Positions 1 through 5,722 of a stretch of DNA of 5,722 bases are shown one piece after another (position 1 is the first letter of the stretch; every line of letters starts with the position of its first letter). The notes under the pieces were generated by a model, which saw nothing but the letters and a program-made list of their open reading frames with translations, was not told the DNA's origin and searched no databases. The DNA comes from Comamonas sp. lk (GTDB taxonomy: Bacteria > Pseudomonadota > Gammaproteobacteria > Burkholderiales > Burkholderiaceae_C), in NCBI GenBank assembly GCA_945901215.1, contig CAMDKE010000189.1, forward strand, positions 1 through 5,722, in the 5' to 3' direction. A program made the translations under genes and the position numbers.

Positions 1-590
1 GGCTCGACGAGACGGGGTACATCCTCACCGATGTGACGCTGGCCCAGTTGGTCAAGCAGGCCTTGAACCAAGCACAGGCGGGCGTGGACATCGTGGCGCC
101 CAGCGACATGATGGACGGGCGCATTGGCGCCATCCGCCAGGCCTTGGAGTCCGAACAGCTGATACACACCCGCATCATGGCCTACAGCGCCAAGTACGCC
201 AGCGCCTTTTACGGGCCATTTCGCGACGCGGTGGGGTCGGCCGGCAACCTGGGCAAGGGCAACAAAAAGGTCTACCAAATGGACCCCGCCAACACCGACG
301 AAGCGCTGCGTGAAGTAGCCATGGACATTGCCGAAGGCGCAGACATGGTGATGGTCAAGCCTGGCATGCCTTACCTGGACGTGGTGCGCCGGGTAAAGGA
401 CGAGTTCAAGGTTCCGACCTTCGCCTACCAGGTCTCGGGGGAATACGCCATGCTCAAGGCCGCCGCGCAAAACGGCTGGCTGGACCACGATGCGGTGATG
501 CTGGAGAGCTTGCTAGCCTTCAAGCGCGCGGGCGCCGACGGTGTGCTGACCTATTTCGCCCTGGACGCAGCGCGCGCGCTCCAGGCCTGA
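1..590 (+). CDS. hemB: 5-aminolevulinate dehydratase (porphobilinogen synthase), 3' part
   Basis: HemB condenses two 5-aminolevulinate molecules to porphobilinogen, the first common step of haem, sirohaem, cobalamin and chlorophyll synthesis, in the cytoplasm. The gene runs in from the left edge; the first whole codon is at base 3 and the stop is TGA at 588-590, leaving about 195 residues. The family is about 325-335 residues long, so roughly the first 130-140 are outside the window. Both active-site lysines are present: the one in YSAKYASAFYGPF (codon 192-194) and the Schiff-base lysine in MVMVKPGMPYLD (codon 357-359). SDMMDGRIGAIR, AYQVSGEYAM and the C-terminal FKRAGADGVLTYFALDAA are also diagnostic. 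A GTG at 33 is internal and not the start, because the frame stays open and HemB-like (DETGYILTD) back to the window edge. The reading frame is intact. corA follows 44 bp later on the same strand. Identification is secure. Confidence 0.97.
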   Translation, partial: LDETGYILTDVTLAQLVKQALNQAQAGVDIVAPSDMMDGRIGAIRQALESEQLIHTRIMAYSAKYASAFYGPFRDAVGSAGNLGKGNKKVYQMDPANTDEALREVAMDIAEGADMVMVKPGMPYLDVVRRVKDEFKVPTFAYQVSGEYAMLKAAAQNGWLDHDAVMLESLLAFKRAGADGVLTYFALDAARALQA

Positions 591-599
591 CCCAACCCC

Positions 600-617
600 C
601 GGCGCCGTGAAGCGCCG
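600..617 (+). other. short GC hairpin between hemB and corA
   Basis: Arms CGGCGC (600-605) and GCGCCG (612-617) pair perfectly around a 6-nt loop in the 44-bp gap. No T-run follows, so it does not look like an intrinsic terminator. It ends 4 nt before the ribosome-binding site of the next gene (AAGGA, 622-626), so it could affect corA initiation or mRNA stability. In GC-rich DNA a 6-bp stem can arise by chance. Confidence 0.3.
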
Positions 618-634
618 CGCCAAGGAACCCGTCG

Positions 635-1756
635 ATGCGAATCTTTGATATCCACAGCGACGGTGTGCAAGAAAGCGACTCACTCCAAAGTTTGAGAACG
701 CGCGGTCTGGGCGCGCAGGGCTTTGTCTGGATCGCCTGCGAGCGCAGCGAGTTCGAGACCTGCCTGGCGCCTCTGCAAGCCACCTTGCAAGACCTGTGCG
801 GCCTGAAGTTGCTCGATCTGCACGTCACCGACCTGCTCAACGCGCAATTGCCCTCGCACTACGACTACACCTCCGAATACGACATTCTGGTGTTCCGGCG
901 CCTTGCGGCCGGGCATCTGGGCAGCGACTCTGAATCCGCCGAGCCTGCGACCGCCCACATGGGCAAACGCAGCGGACCGCCGATTTTGCGGCGTATCGAT
1001 ACCAGCCCGGTCGGATTCGCCGTGATGGGCCGGGTGCTGCTGAGCGTTCACCCCACCGACTGCGCCGTACGCGACGGGTACGCAGCCAAACTCATCCAAA
1101 GCCCCGGCGCCAAATCGCACGCCGCCGGGGCCCACCTGCCCACCGGCCCCGCCGACTTGATGCTGCGCGTGGTCAACCACATGGTCGACAGCTACCTTGC
1201 GCTGCGCCGCGAACTGACGCACCAGTTGGACCACTGGCAGACGCAGCTGCTCAACCCGCACTCGCGCTTTAACAACTGGTCTTCGCTGTTGGATGCGCGC
1301 CTGGCCTTGCACCAGCTCGACGAAGTGTGCGAGGAGCAACGCTCCAGCATCCAAGACTGGATCGAGGCACTTAAAACCTGGCCCGAACCGCCCACTGCGG
1401 ACCAGCAACGCGAACACGAACTGCTGCAAGTGCGCAGCCGCGATGTGCTGGAGCACATTGAACGCGTTGTGCGCCATGTGCGAAGGCTGGAGCAAAGCGC
1501 TGAGATCGCCATCCAAATGCACTTCAGCGCCCAAAGCCACCGCACCAACGACATCATGCGCACGCTAACCGCCTTAACGGCGGTGTTTCTGCCGCTCAAT
1601 CTCATCGCCGGCATTTTTGGCATGAACTTCGAGTTCATGCCCTTGCTGCACTTGGAACACGGGATTTGGTGGGCCATGGGTGCCATGGTGCTCACCGCGC
1701 TGGTGCTCATGGCCTACTTCCGGCGCAAGCACTACATCAGTCTGGCGCAAGAATGA
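635..1756 (+). CDS. corA: CorA-family divalent metal-ion transporter
   Basis: Probable inner-membrane channel for Mg2+ (possibly Co2+/Ni2+), 373 residues, within the usual CorA range. It has a soluble cytoplasmic alpha/beta domain (about 1-180), a long helical stalk (about 183-308, from MVDSYLALRREL onward), then two membrane helices at about 310-331 and 344-362. The first helix ends in the family signature Gly-Met-Asn (329-331), which forms the outer mouth of the pore, and the basic tail FRRKHY follows the second. The loop after GMN reads FEFMPLLH, so Leu replaces the Glu often seen in the MPEL motif. Residues about 100-120 are a Ser/Ala-rich, probably disordered insert in the cytoplasmic domain. 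The start at 635 is supported by AAGGA at 622-626, 8 nt upstream. The stop overlaps the next start (ATGA, 1753-1756). Ion preference cannot be read from sequence; ZntB-type zinc transport is an alternative, though GMNFEFMP favours CorA. Confidence 0.92.
   Translation: MRIFDIHSDGVQESDSLQSLRTRGLGAQGFVWIACERSEFETCLAPLQATLQDLCGLKLLDLHVTDLLNAQLPSHYDYTSEYDILVFRRLAAGHLGSDSESAEPATAHMGKRSGPPILRRIDTSPVGFAVMGRVLLSVHPTDCAVRDGYAAKLIQSPGAKSHAAGAHLPTGPADLMLRVVNHMVDSYLALRRELTHQLDHWQTQLLNPHSRFNNWSSLLDARLALHQLDEVCEEQRSSIQDWIEALKTWPEPPTADQQREHELLQVRSRDVLEHIERVVRHVRRLEQSAEIAIQMHFSAQSHRTNDIMRTLTALTAVFLPLNLIAGIFGMNFEFMPLLHLEHGIWWAMGAMVLTALVLMAYFRRKHYISLAQE
1619..1641 (+). repeat. perfect 10-bp inverted repeat inside corA
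   Basis: Arms GGCATGAACT (1619-1628) and AGTTCATGCC (1632-1641) are exact reverse complements separated by TCG. In mRNA this would form a tight hairpin over the codons for Gly-Met-Asn-Phe-Glu-Phe-Met and the first base or two of the next codon. The protein sequence itself, encoded with C-ending codons, makes much of the symmetry unavoidable, so a regulatory role is not implied. No T-run follows it. Confidence 0.8.
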
Positions 1757-2502
1757 ACGCGCCTGTCGTATTGATCACCGGCGGCTCACGCGGCATTGGC
1801 GCAGCCACGGCGCTGGCAGCGGCGCGCGCGGGCTACGCCGTGGCGGTCAACTTTCACCGCAACGCTGCAGCCGCCCAGGCCGTGGTCGATGAGATTAAGG
1901 CCCAGGGCGGCCAGGCGCTTACGCTGCAAGCCGATGTCACCCAAGAAGAAGACGTGCTGGCCCTGTTTGCCGCGATCGACACCGCCTGGGGGCGGCTGGA
2001 CGCCTTGGTCAACAACGCCGGCATTGTGGATGTCAGCTGCCGGGTCGACGCCATGGGCGTTGCGCGCCTCAAACGCATGTTTGAGACCAATGTGGTGGGC
2101 AGTTTTATCTGCGCTCGCGAGGCCGTGCTGCGCATGAGCACCCGCCATGGCGGGCGCGGTGGCACCATCGTCAACGTCTCCAGCGCAGCGGCGCGCCTGG
2201 GCAGCCCAGGCCAGTATGTGGACTATGCGGCCAGCAAGGGGGCCATTGATACCTTCACCATCGGCTTGGCCAAAGAGCTTGCGGCCGAGGGCATCCGGGT
2301 CAACGGGGTGCGCCCCGGCATCATTGATACCGAGATCCATGCCTCAGGCGGCGAGCCCAATAGAGCGCAGTTGCTTGGCGCGCAAGTACCCATGCAGCGC
2401 CCCGGCACGGCCGAGGAAGTCGCCCAGGCGATCATGTGGCTGATAGGCCCACAGTCGAGCTACAGCACCGGCGCCCTGCTCGACGTCAGCGGGGGGCGCT
2501 GA
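1753..2502 (+). CDS. SDR-family NAD(P)-dependent oxidoreductase, YgfF-like
   Basis: A classical short-chain dehydrogenase/reductase of 249 residues, cytoplasmic, with a Rossmann fold. Visible motifs are the dinucleotide-binding TGGSRGIG (9-16), NNAG (87-90), catalytic-tetrad Asn113 (ETNVVGSF), Ser144 (NVSS), Tyr158 and Lys162 (YAASK), and the PG motif at 188-189. The segment LGSPGQYVDYAASKGAIDT and the tail HASGGEPNR...VPMQR...EEVAQAI closely resemble E. coli YgfF as I remember it, a family annotated as sugar or general dehydrogenases; the substrate is unknown. Arg13 and a basic rather than acidic residue after the second strand (NFHRN, 33-37) suggest NADP(H). I chose 1753 because the conserved N-terminus begins there; an in-frame ATG at 1666 would add 29 unrelated residues inside corA. 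There is no good Shine-Dalgarno at a normal distance, so initiation probably depends on ribosomes finishing corA (4-bp ATGA overlap). Confidence 0.9.
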   Translation: MNAPVVLITGGSRGIGAATALAAARAGYAVAVNFHRNAAAAQAVVDEIKAQGGQALTLQADVTQEEDVLALFAAIDTAWGRLDALVNNAGIVDVSCRVDAMGVARLKRMFETNVVGSFICAREAVLRMSTRHGGRGGTIVNVSSAAARLGSPGQYVDYAASKGAIDTFTIGLAKELAAEGIRVNGVRPGIIDTEIHASGGEPNRAQLLGAQVPMQRPGTAEEVAQAIMWLIGPQSSYSTGALLDVSGGR

Positions 2503-2517
2503 GGTACCATGCCCAGC

Positions 2518-2533
2518 CCAGGGCCCCTGGCCC
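2518..2533 (+). other. GC hairpin ahead of the MarC-family gene
   Basis: CCAGG (2518-2522) can pair with CCTGG (2526-2530); alternatively GGGCC (2521-2525) can pair with GGCCC (2529-2533). The two folds are mutually exclusive. They lie just upstream of GGAAG (2539-2543) and between the two candidate starts of the MarC-family gene. There is no T-run, so it is not a terminator. A role in initiation is only a possibility. Confidence 0.25.
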
Positions 2534-2547
2534 GATTTGGAAGCTCC

Positions 2548-3180
2548 ATGGACCTTAAACCGCTGGTGACCCTGCTGGCCATCGTCAACCCGCTGGCCAT
2601 CGTGCCGTTTTTCATCCACTACACGCAAAATTTCTCGCCAGCGCAGCGGCGCAACACCATCCGGGTCTCTTCGCTCAGCGCCTTTGTGGTGATCGCCATC
2701 AGCGCCCTGGCGGGGCTGCAGATTCTGGAGTTTTTCGGTATTTCGCTGGCCAGCTTTCAGGTCGGTGGCGGTATGTTGCTGCTGACCAGCGCGCTCAATA
2801 TGCTCAACGCCCAGCCCGCCGAGGCCAAGACCAGCACCCACGAGCTCGAAGACGGCGTGGAAAAAGCCGCCATGGGTGCCAGCATTGCCGTGGTGCCGCT
2901 GACTATTCCGCTGCTCACCGGCCCGGCCACCATGTCCACCGTGGTGATTTACGCCGACAAGGCCAAGACCGTGCTGCAAATGGGCACGCTGGTGGGCTAT
3001 GGCGTGGTGGTGGCGCTAGCCACCGCCCTGTGTTTTTCGCTCGCCCAACCGATAGCCCGCGTGCTGGGAAAAACCGGCATCAATGTGATGACCCGGCTGA
3101 TGGGTCTGATATTGGCGGCGCTGGCAGTGGAAGTGATGTCCGACGGGCTGACCAAGCTGTTTCCGGTGCTGGCCCATTAG
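2548..3180 (+). CDS. MarC-family integral membrane protein
   Basis: A 210-residue, very hydrophobic protein of the MarC/UPF0056 family (E. coli MarC about 221, YhgN about 197 residues), in the inner membrane. The family's role is unsettled; the early link of MarC to multiple antibiotic resistance was not confirmed. About six membrane segments are visible, near residues 4-24, 42-61, 68-86, 111-134, 145-166 and 181-198. Two family-type motifs lie in opposite halves: AIVNPLAIVPFF (11-22) and PLTIPLLTGPATMST (117-131), consistent with an internally duplicated fold. The charged stretch 91-107 is a soluble loop. The start is uncertain. ATG 2548 puts the protein directly at the first helix, with GGAAG at 2539-2543 (4-nt spacing). 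ATG 2509, 6 bp after the SDR stop, would add 13 residues rich in Pro and Gly. I prefer 2548 on family resemblance. The hydratase gene follows after 46 bp. Confidence 0.9.
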   Translation: MDLKPLVTLLAIVNPLAIVPFFIHYTQNFSPAQRRNTIRVSSLSAFVVIAISALAGLQILEFFGISLASFQVGGGMLLLTSALNMLNAQPAEAKTSTHELEDGVEKAAMGASIAVVPLTIPLLTGPATMSTVVIYADKAKTVLQMGTLVGYGVVVALATALCFSLAQPIARVLGKTGINVMTRLMGLILAALAVEVMSDGLTKLFPVLAH

Positions 3181-3194
3181 TGCTGCAGTCCCCC

Positions 3195-3220
3195 TTCTTT
3201 AACTTTTTTATTGCTGAAAG
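3195..3220 (+). promoter_or_regulatory. T-rich tract and weak ribosome-binding site before the hydratase gene
   Basis: The 46-bp gap contains the most T-rich stretch of the window (3195-3212, with a run of six or more T), ending shortly before a weak Shine-Dalgarno-like GAAAG (3216-3220, 6 nt from ATG 3227). U-rich leaders can help initiation through ribosomal protein S1, which would suit the weak site. No hairpin precedes the T-run, so it is not an intrinsic terminator, and no clear -35/-10 pair was found. The role is inference. Confidence 0.3.
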
Positions 3221-3226
3221 CGTGCC

Positions 3227-4018
3227 ATGTCTGAACCCCAAGCCTTTGCCTCCAGCACCGAGCTGGCGGTAGAACTGCGCGGCCCGGTGCTGTGGCTGAC
3301 CATCACGCGCGAAGAGCGGCGCAACGCCATGAGCCACGGCGTGCTCGCCGGCATGGCACAGGCCATTGCCCAGGCGCAGAACGACCGCAGCGTGCGCGCC
3401 ATTGTGGTCACCGGCGCGGGCAGCAAGGCCTTTTGCGCCGGGGCCGACTTGCAAAGCACACAAGCCTTTACCACCGACTATTCCGAGCCCCACGGCCACC
3501 TGGCGCAGCTGCTGCGCGTGGCCAAGGCCAGCTACGTGCCGCTGATTGCCCGCGTCAACGGCGCCTGCATGGCCGGGGGCATGGGCTTGCTGGCCATGTG
3601 TGACCTGGCGCTCGCCAGCAGCCACGCGGTATTTGGTTTGCCCGAGGTCAAAGTGGGCGTTTTTCCGGCCCAGGTGCTGAGCGTCTTGCAGCATCTGATT
3701 CCCCGGCGCACATTGGTAGAAATGTGCATCACCGGCGAACCCATCAGCAGCGCACAGGCCTTGGGCTACGGACTGGTCAATTACGTGGACGACGACATGG
3801 ACACCAAGCTGGCTTGGCTGCTGGAGCGCATGCTCGACAAATCTCCGGCCGCCGTGCGCCGGGGCCTGTACACCATGAAAAAGGTGGAGGCCATGGCATT
3901 TGAAGAGTCCATGGCGTTTACTGAGAGCCAGATTGCGCTGTTTACCCTGACCGATGACGCGCGCGAGGGCCAAAAAGCCTTCCAGGAAAAGCGCAAGCCG
4001 GTCTGGGCTGGGAAGTAG
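3227..4018 (+). CDS. enoyl-CoA hydratase/isomerase-family protein (crotonase fold)
   Basis: A 263-residue crotonase-superfamily protein, the usual length, expected as a cytoplasmic trimer or hexamer acting on a CoA thioester. The two oxyanion-hole loops are visible: FCAGADL (69-75) and NGACMAGGMGLLAMCDLAL (111-129). Of the two glutamates used by classical enoyl-CoA hydratases, the second is present (Glu140 in FGLPEVKVG), while the first is replaced by Gly120 in the GGMGLL segment. Similar replacements occur in other hydratase subgroups, for example methylglutaconyl-CoA-hydratase-like proteins, so the reaction may be hydration of a branched substrate, isomerisation or another crotonase reaction. 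The PAQVLSVLQHLIPRR segment and the C-terminal DDAREGQKAFQEKRKPVW are family-typical. The start at 3227 has a weak GAAAG 6 nt upstream. The GMC oxidoreductase begins 5 bp after its stop, so the two are probably cotranscribed. Substrate cannot be assigned; family membership is secure. Confidence 0.92.
   Translation: MSEPQAFASSTELAVELRGPVLWLTITREERRNAMSHGVLAGMAQAIAQAQNDRSVRAIVVTGAGSKAFCAGADLQSTQAFTTDYSEPHGHLAQLLRVAKASYVPLIARVNGACMAGGMGLLAMCDLALASSHAVFGLPEVKVGVFPAQVLSVLQHLIPRRTLVEMCITGEPISSAQALGYGLVNYVDDDMDTKLAWLLERMLDKSPAAVRRGLYTMKKVEAMAFEESMAFTESQIALFTLTDDAREGQKAFQEKRKPVWAGK
4011..4015 (+). promoter_or_regulatory. ribosome-binding site of the GMC oxidoreductase gene
   Basis: GGAAG, extended to GGGAAG by base 4010, ends 8 nt before ATG 4024. 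It lies within the last two sense codons of the hydratase gene, so ribosomes finishing that gene stop almost on top of it. This supports the chosen start and coupled translation of the two genes. Confidence 0.65.
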
Positions 4019-4023
4019 ACGCC

Positions 4024-5722
4024 ATGAGCGACACCACGTTTGACTACATCATCGTAGGCGCCGGCACCGCCGGCTGCCTGCTGGCCAACCGCCTGAGCGC
4101 AGACGCCTCCAAGCGCGTACTGCTCATCGAGGCCGGGCGGCGCGACGACTACCACTGGATCCATATTCCGGTGGGCTACCTGTATTGCATTGGCAACCCG
4201 CGCACCGACTGGCTGTTCAAAACCGAGCCCGAGCCCGGACTCAATGGCCGCAGCTTGGGCTACCCACGCGGCAAGACGCTGGGCGGTTGCAGCAGCATCA
4301 ACGGCATGATTTATATGCGCGGCCAGTCGCGCGACTACAACGGCTGGGCCCAGCTACTGGGCGACGAGAGCTGGAGCTGGAAGCACAGCCTGCCGTATTT
4401 CAAAATGCACGAAGACCACCACTTGGGCGCAAACGCCTTGCACGGCGCGCGCGGCAGCGCGCCCGAGCTGATGCAAGACACCAGCACACCCTACCGGCAG
4501 GTGTTGCGCCATCGCAATGCCGGCGGCGAGTGGCGCGTGGACAAACAGCGTCTGCGCTGGGACGTGCTCGAAGCTTTTGCCAAAGCCGCCGTACAAGCAG
4601 GCATTCCCGCCACCGACGACTTCAACACCGGCGACAACGAAGGCGTGGGCTACTTTGAGGTCAACCAAAAAAACGGCTGGCGCTGGAATACGGCCAAGGC
4701 CTTTTTACGTCCCACCTGCTACGGCCGGCCCAACTTTGAGCTTTGGACCGGCGCGCAAGCGTCCAAGCTGGTGCTTACGGGTGGAAACGGCACCGAGACA
4801 CTGCGCTGCACCGGCGTTCAGGTGTGGAACGGCCACGAGATGGTGACAGCCACGGCGCGCCGAGAGGTGATCTTGAGCGCGGGTGCGGTGGCCACGCCGC
4901 AGCTTTTGCAACTCTCGGGCCTGGGGCCTTCGCAATTGCTGCAAGCCAAGGGAGTCGCGCTGGTCAAAGACCTGCCCGGCGTGGGCAACAACCTCCAAGA
5001 CCACCTGCAAATCCGCGCCGTATTCAAGGTCCAAAACACGCCCACGCTCAACACCCTGGCCAACAGCCTGTGGGGCAAGGCACGCATCGGGCTGGAATAT
5101 GCTTTCAAGCGCAGCGGCCCCATGAGCATGTCGCCCAGCCAGTTGGGCGCCTTTACCCGCAGCGACCCGGCCCAGCCCTATCCCAACTTGCAATACCACG
5201 TGCAGCCTTTGAGCCTGGACGCCTTTGGTTCGCCCCTGCACACCTTTGACGCCGTTACCGCCAGCGTATGCAACCTCAACCCCACCAGCCGGGGCACGGT
5301 GCACATCAAGACACCCGATTTCCGGGACGCCCCGGCCATTGCCCCCAACTACCTCAGCACCGAAGTCGACCGCAAGGTGGCCGCCGACTCGCTGCGCGTG
5401 ACCCGGCGCATCTTGGCGCAAAGCGCCTTAGCGCCCTTCAGCCCGCAGGAACACAAACCCGGCGTGCAGTTCCAAAGCGACGAAGAACTCGCCCGCCTGG
5501 CCGGTGACATTGCCAGCACCATCTTCCACCCCGTGGGCACCACACAAATGGGCAAGGCAGACAACCCCATGGCCGTGGTCGACACGCGTCTGCGGGTGTT
5601 TGGCGTGGCCGGCCTGCGCGTGGTCGACGCCGGCGTCATGCCGCTGATCACCAGCGGCAACACCAATTCGCCCACGCTGATGATTGCGGAAAAAGCCGCG
5701 CAGTGGATTGTGGAAGACGCCT
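4024..5722 (+). CDS. GMC-family FAD-dependent oxidoreductase (choline-dehydrogenase-like), 3' end missing
   Basis: A flavoprotein of the glucose-methanol-choline family, expected to oxidise an alcohol to an aldehyde or ketone. I translated the frame by hand: 566 codons are open from ATG 4024 to the window edge with no stop. Visible are FAD-binding VGAGTAG (Gly12, Gly14, Gly17) and Glu36 in LLIEAG, which binds the adenosine ribose; GMC signature 1, PRGKTLGGCSSINGMIYMRG (81-100); GMC signature 2, GAVATPQLLQLSGLG (287-301); the catalytic His502 in FHPVGTTQMG; and its partner Asn546 in SGNTNSPT. The His/Asn pair is the choline-dehydrogenase/oxidase arrangement rather than the His/His of glucose oxidase. 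MIAEKAAQWI at the edge is the usual C-terminal helix, so only a few residues should be missing. No signal peptide is seen. Residues about 142-166 look like extra sequence. Substrate and electron acceptor are unknown; a quinone-linked or other non-oxygen acceptor is plausible. Confidence 0.95.
   Translation, partial: MSDTTFDYIIVGAGTAGCLLANRLSADASKRVLLIEAGRRDDYHWIHIPVGYLYCIGNPRTDWLFKTEPEPGLNGRSLGYPRGKTLGGCSSINGMIYMRGQSRDYNGWAQLLGDESWSWKHSLPYFKMHEDHHLGANALHGARGSAPELMQDTSTPYRQVLRHRNAGGEWRVDKQRLRWDVLEAFAKAAVQAGIPATDDFNTGDNEGVGYFEVNQKNGWRWNTAKAFLRPTCYGRPNFELWTGAQASKLVLTGGNGTETLRCTGVQVWNGHEMVTATARREVILSAGAVATPQLLQLSGLGPSQLLQAKGVALVKDLPGVGNNLQDHLQIRAVFKVQNTPTLNTLANSLWGKARIGLEYAFKRSGPMSMSPSQLGAFTRSDPAQPYPNLQYHVQPLSLDAFGSPLHTFDAVTASVCNLNPTSRGTVHIKTPDFRDAPAIAPNYLSTEVDRKVAADSLRVTRRILAQSALAPFSPQEHKPGVQFQSDEELARLAGDIASTIFHPVGTTQMGKADNPMAVVDTRLRVFGVAGLRVVDAGVMPLITSGNTNSPTLMIAEKAAQWIVEDA

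Noticed and set aside
569..580. 12-bp palindrome AGCGCGCGCGCT near the end of hemB, flanked by CCTGG and CCAGG
   Set aside because: It falls in GC-rich codons for Ala-Arg-Ala, has no T-run, and the flanking arms are unevenly spaced. Considered as a terminator or Z-DNA site but not supported.
680..1540. Long open frame on the minus strand (286 codons) opposite corA
   Set aside because: It is the mirror of a well-supported CorA gene. Its composition (runs of Ala, Gly, Val, Gln, His) is that of an antisense frame in GC-rich DNA, and no family motif is seen.
1666..1752. In-frame N-terminal extension of the SDR from ATG 1666
   Set aside because: The 29 residues are an out-of-frame reading of the CorA C-terminus and do not fit the SDR family, whose first strand begins right after the Met at 1753.
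3160..3212. Intrinsic terminator after the MarC-family gene
   Set aside because: A T-run is present, but no stable GC-rich hairpin immediately precedes it; GTGCTG occurs there as a direct, not inverted, repeat.
3080..3973. Long open frame on the minus strand (297 codons) opposite the MarC end and hydratase
   Set aside because: It lies opposite secure genes, spans a gene boundary, has His/Gly/Ala-rich antisense-type composition and no recognisable domain.
4185..4658. Overlapping plus-strand frame of 157 codons inside the GMC gene
   Set aside because: Arg/Gln/Ala-rich out-of-frame reading of the GMC gene without motifs; the GMC frame is fully open here.
4705..5421. Minus-strand open frame (238 codons) opposite the GMC gene
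   Set aside because: The GMC frame is continuous with all signature motifs through this region; the antisense frame has no motif.

Overview
The window is GC-rich, gene-dense bacterial chromosome with strong G/C preference at third codon positions. The protein sequences, especially the HemB fragment and the GMC oxidoreductase, look betaproteobacterial, most like Burkholderiales/Comamonadaceae (Rhodoferax- or Polaromonas-type). This placement rests on remembered family sequences, not on a search.

Five protein genes and a gene start fill the window, all on the + strand. In order: the 3' part of hemB (5-aminolevulinate dehydratase, to 590); a CorA-family metal-ion channel (635-1756); a YgfF-like short-chain dehydrogenase/reductase (1753-2502, overlapping corA by 4 bp); a MarC-family six-helix membrane protein (about 2548-3180); an enoyl-CoA hydratase/isomerase-family protein (3227-4018); and a GMC-family FAD oxidoreductase (4024 to beyond the right edge, with no stop codon in the window).

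The gaps are 44, -4, 45, 46 and 5 bp. This suggests one or two transcription units, with translational coupling at corA/SDR and at hydratase/GMC oxidoreductase. No stretch longer than 46 bp lacks a gene. No convincing intrinsic terminator, promoter, RNA gene, mobile element or CRISPR array was seen.

Functionally, hemB is a housekeeping tetrapyrrole-pathway gene and the two membrane proteins are unrelated accessory functions. The last two genes, hydratase and GMC oxidoreductase, form the most plausible functional pair: oxidation of an alcohol-type substrate linked to acyl-CoA breakdown. The actual substrate cannot be read from the sequence. I see no evidence for an undescribed defence, mobile or RNA-based system. 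The observations most worth a second look are the glycine replacing a catalytic glutamate in the hydratase, the tight hydratase-GMC pairing, an apparently inserted segment in the GMC protein, and a perfect 10-bp hairpin sitting on the corA GMN signature.
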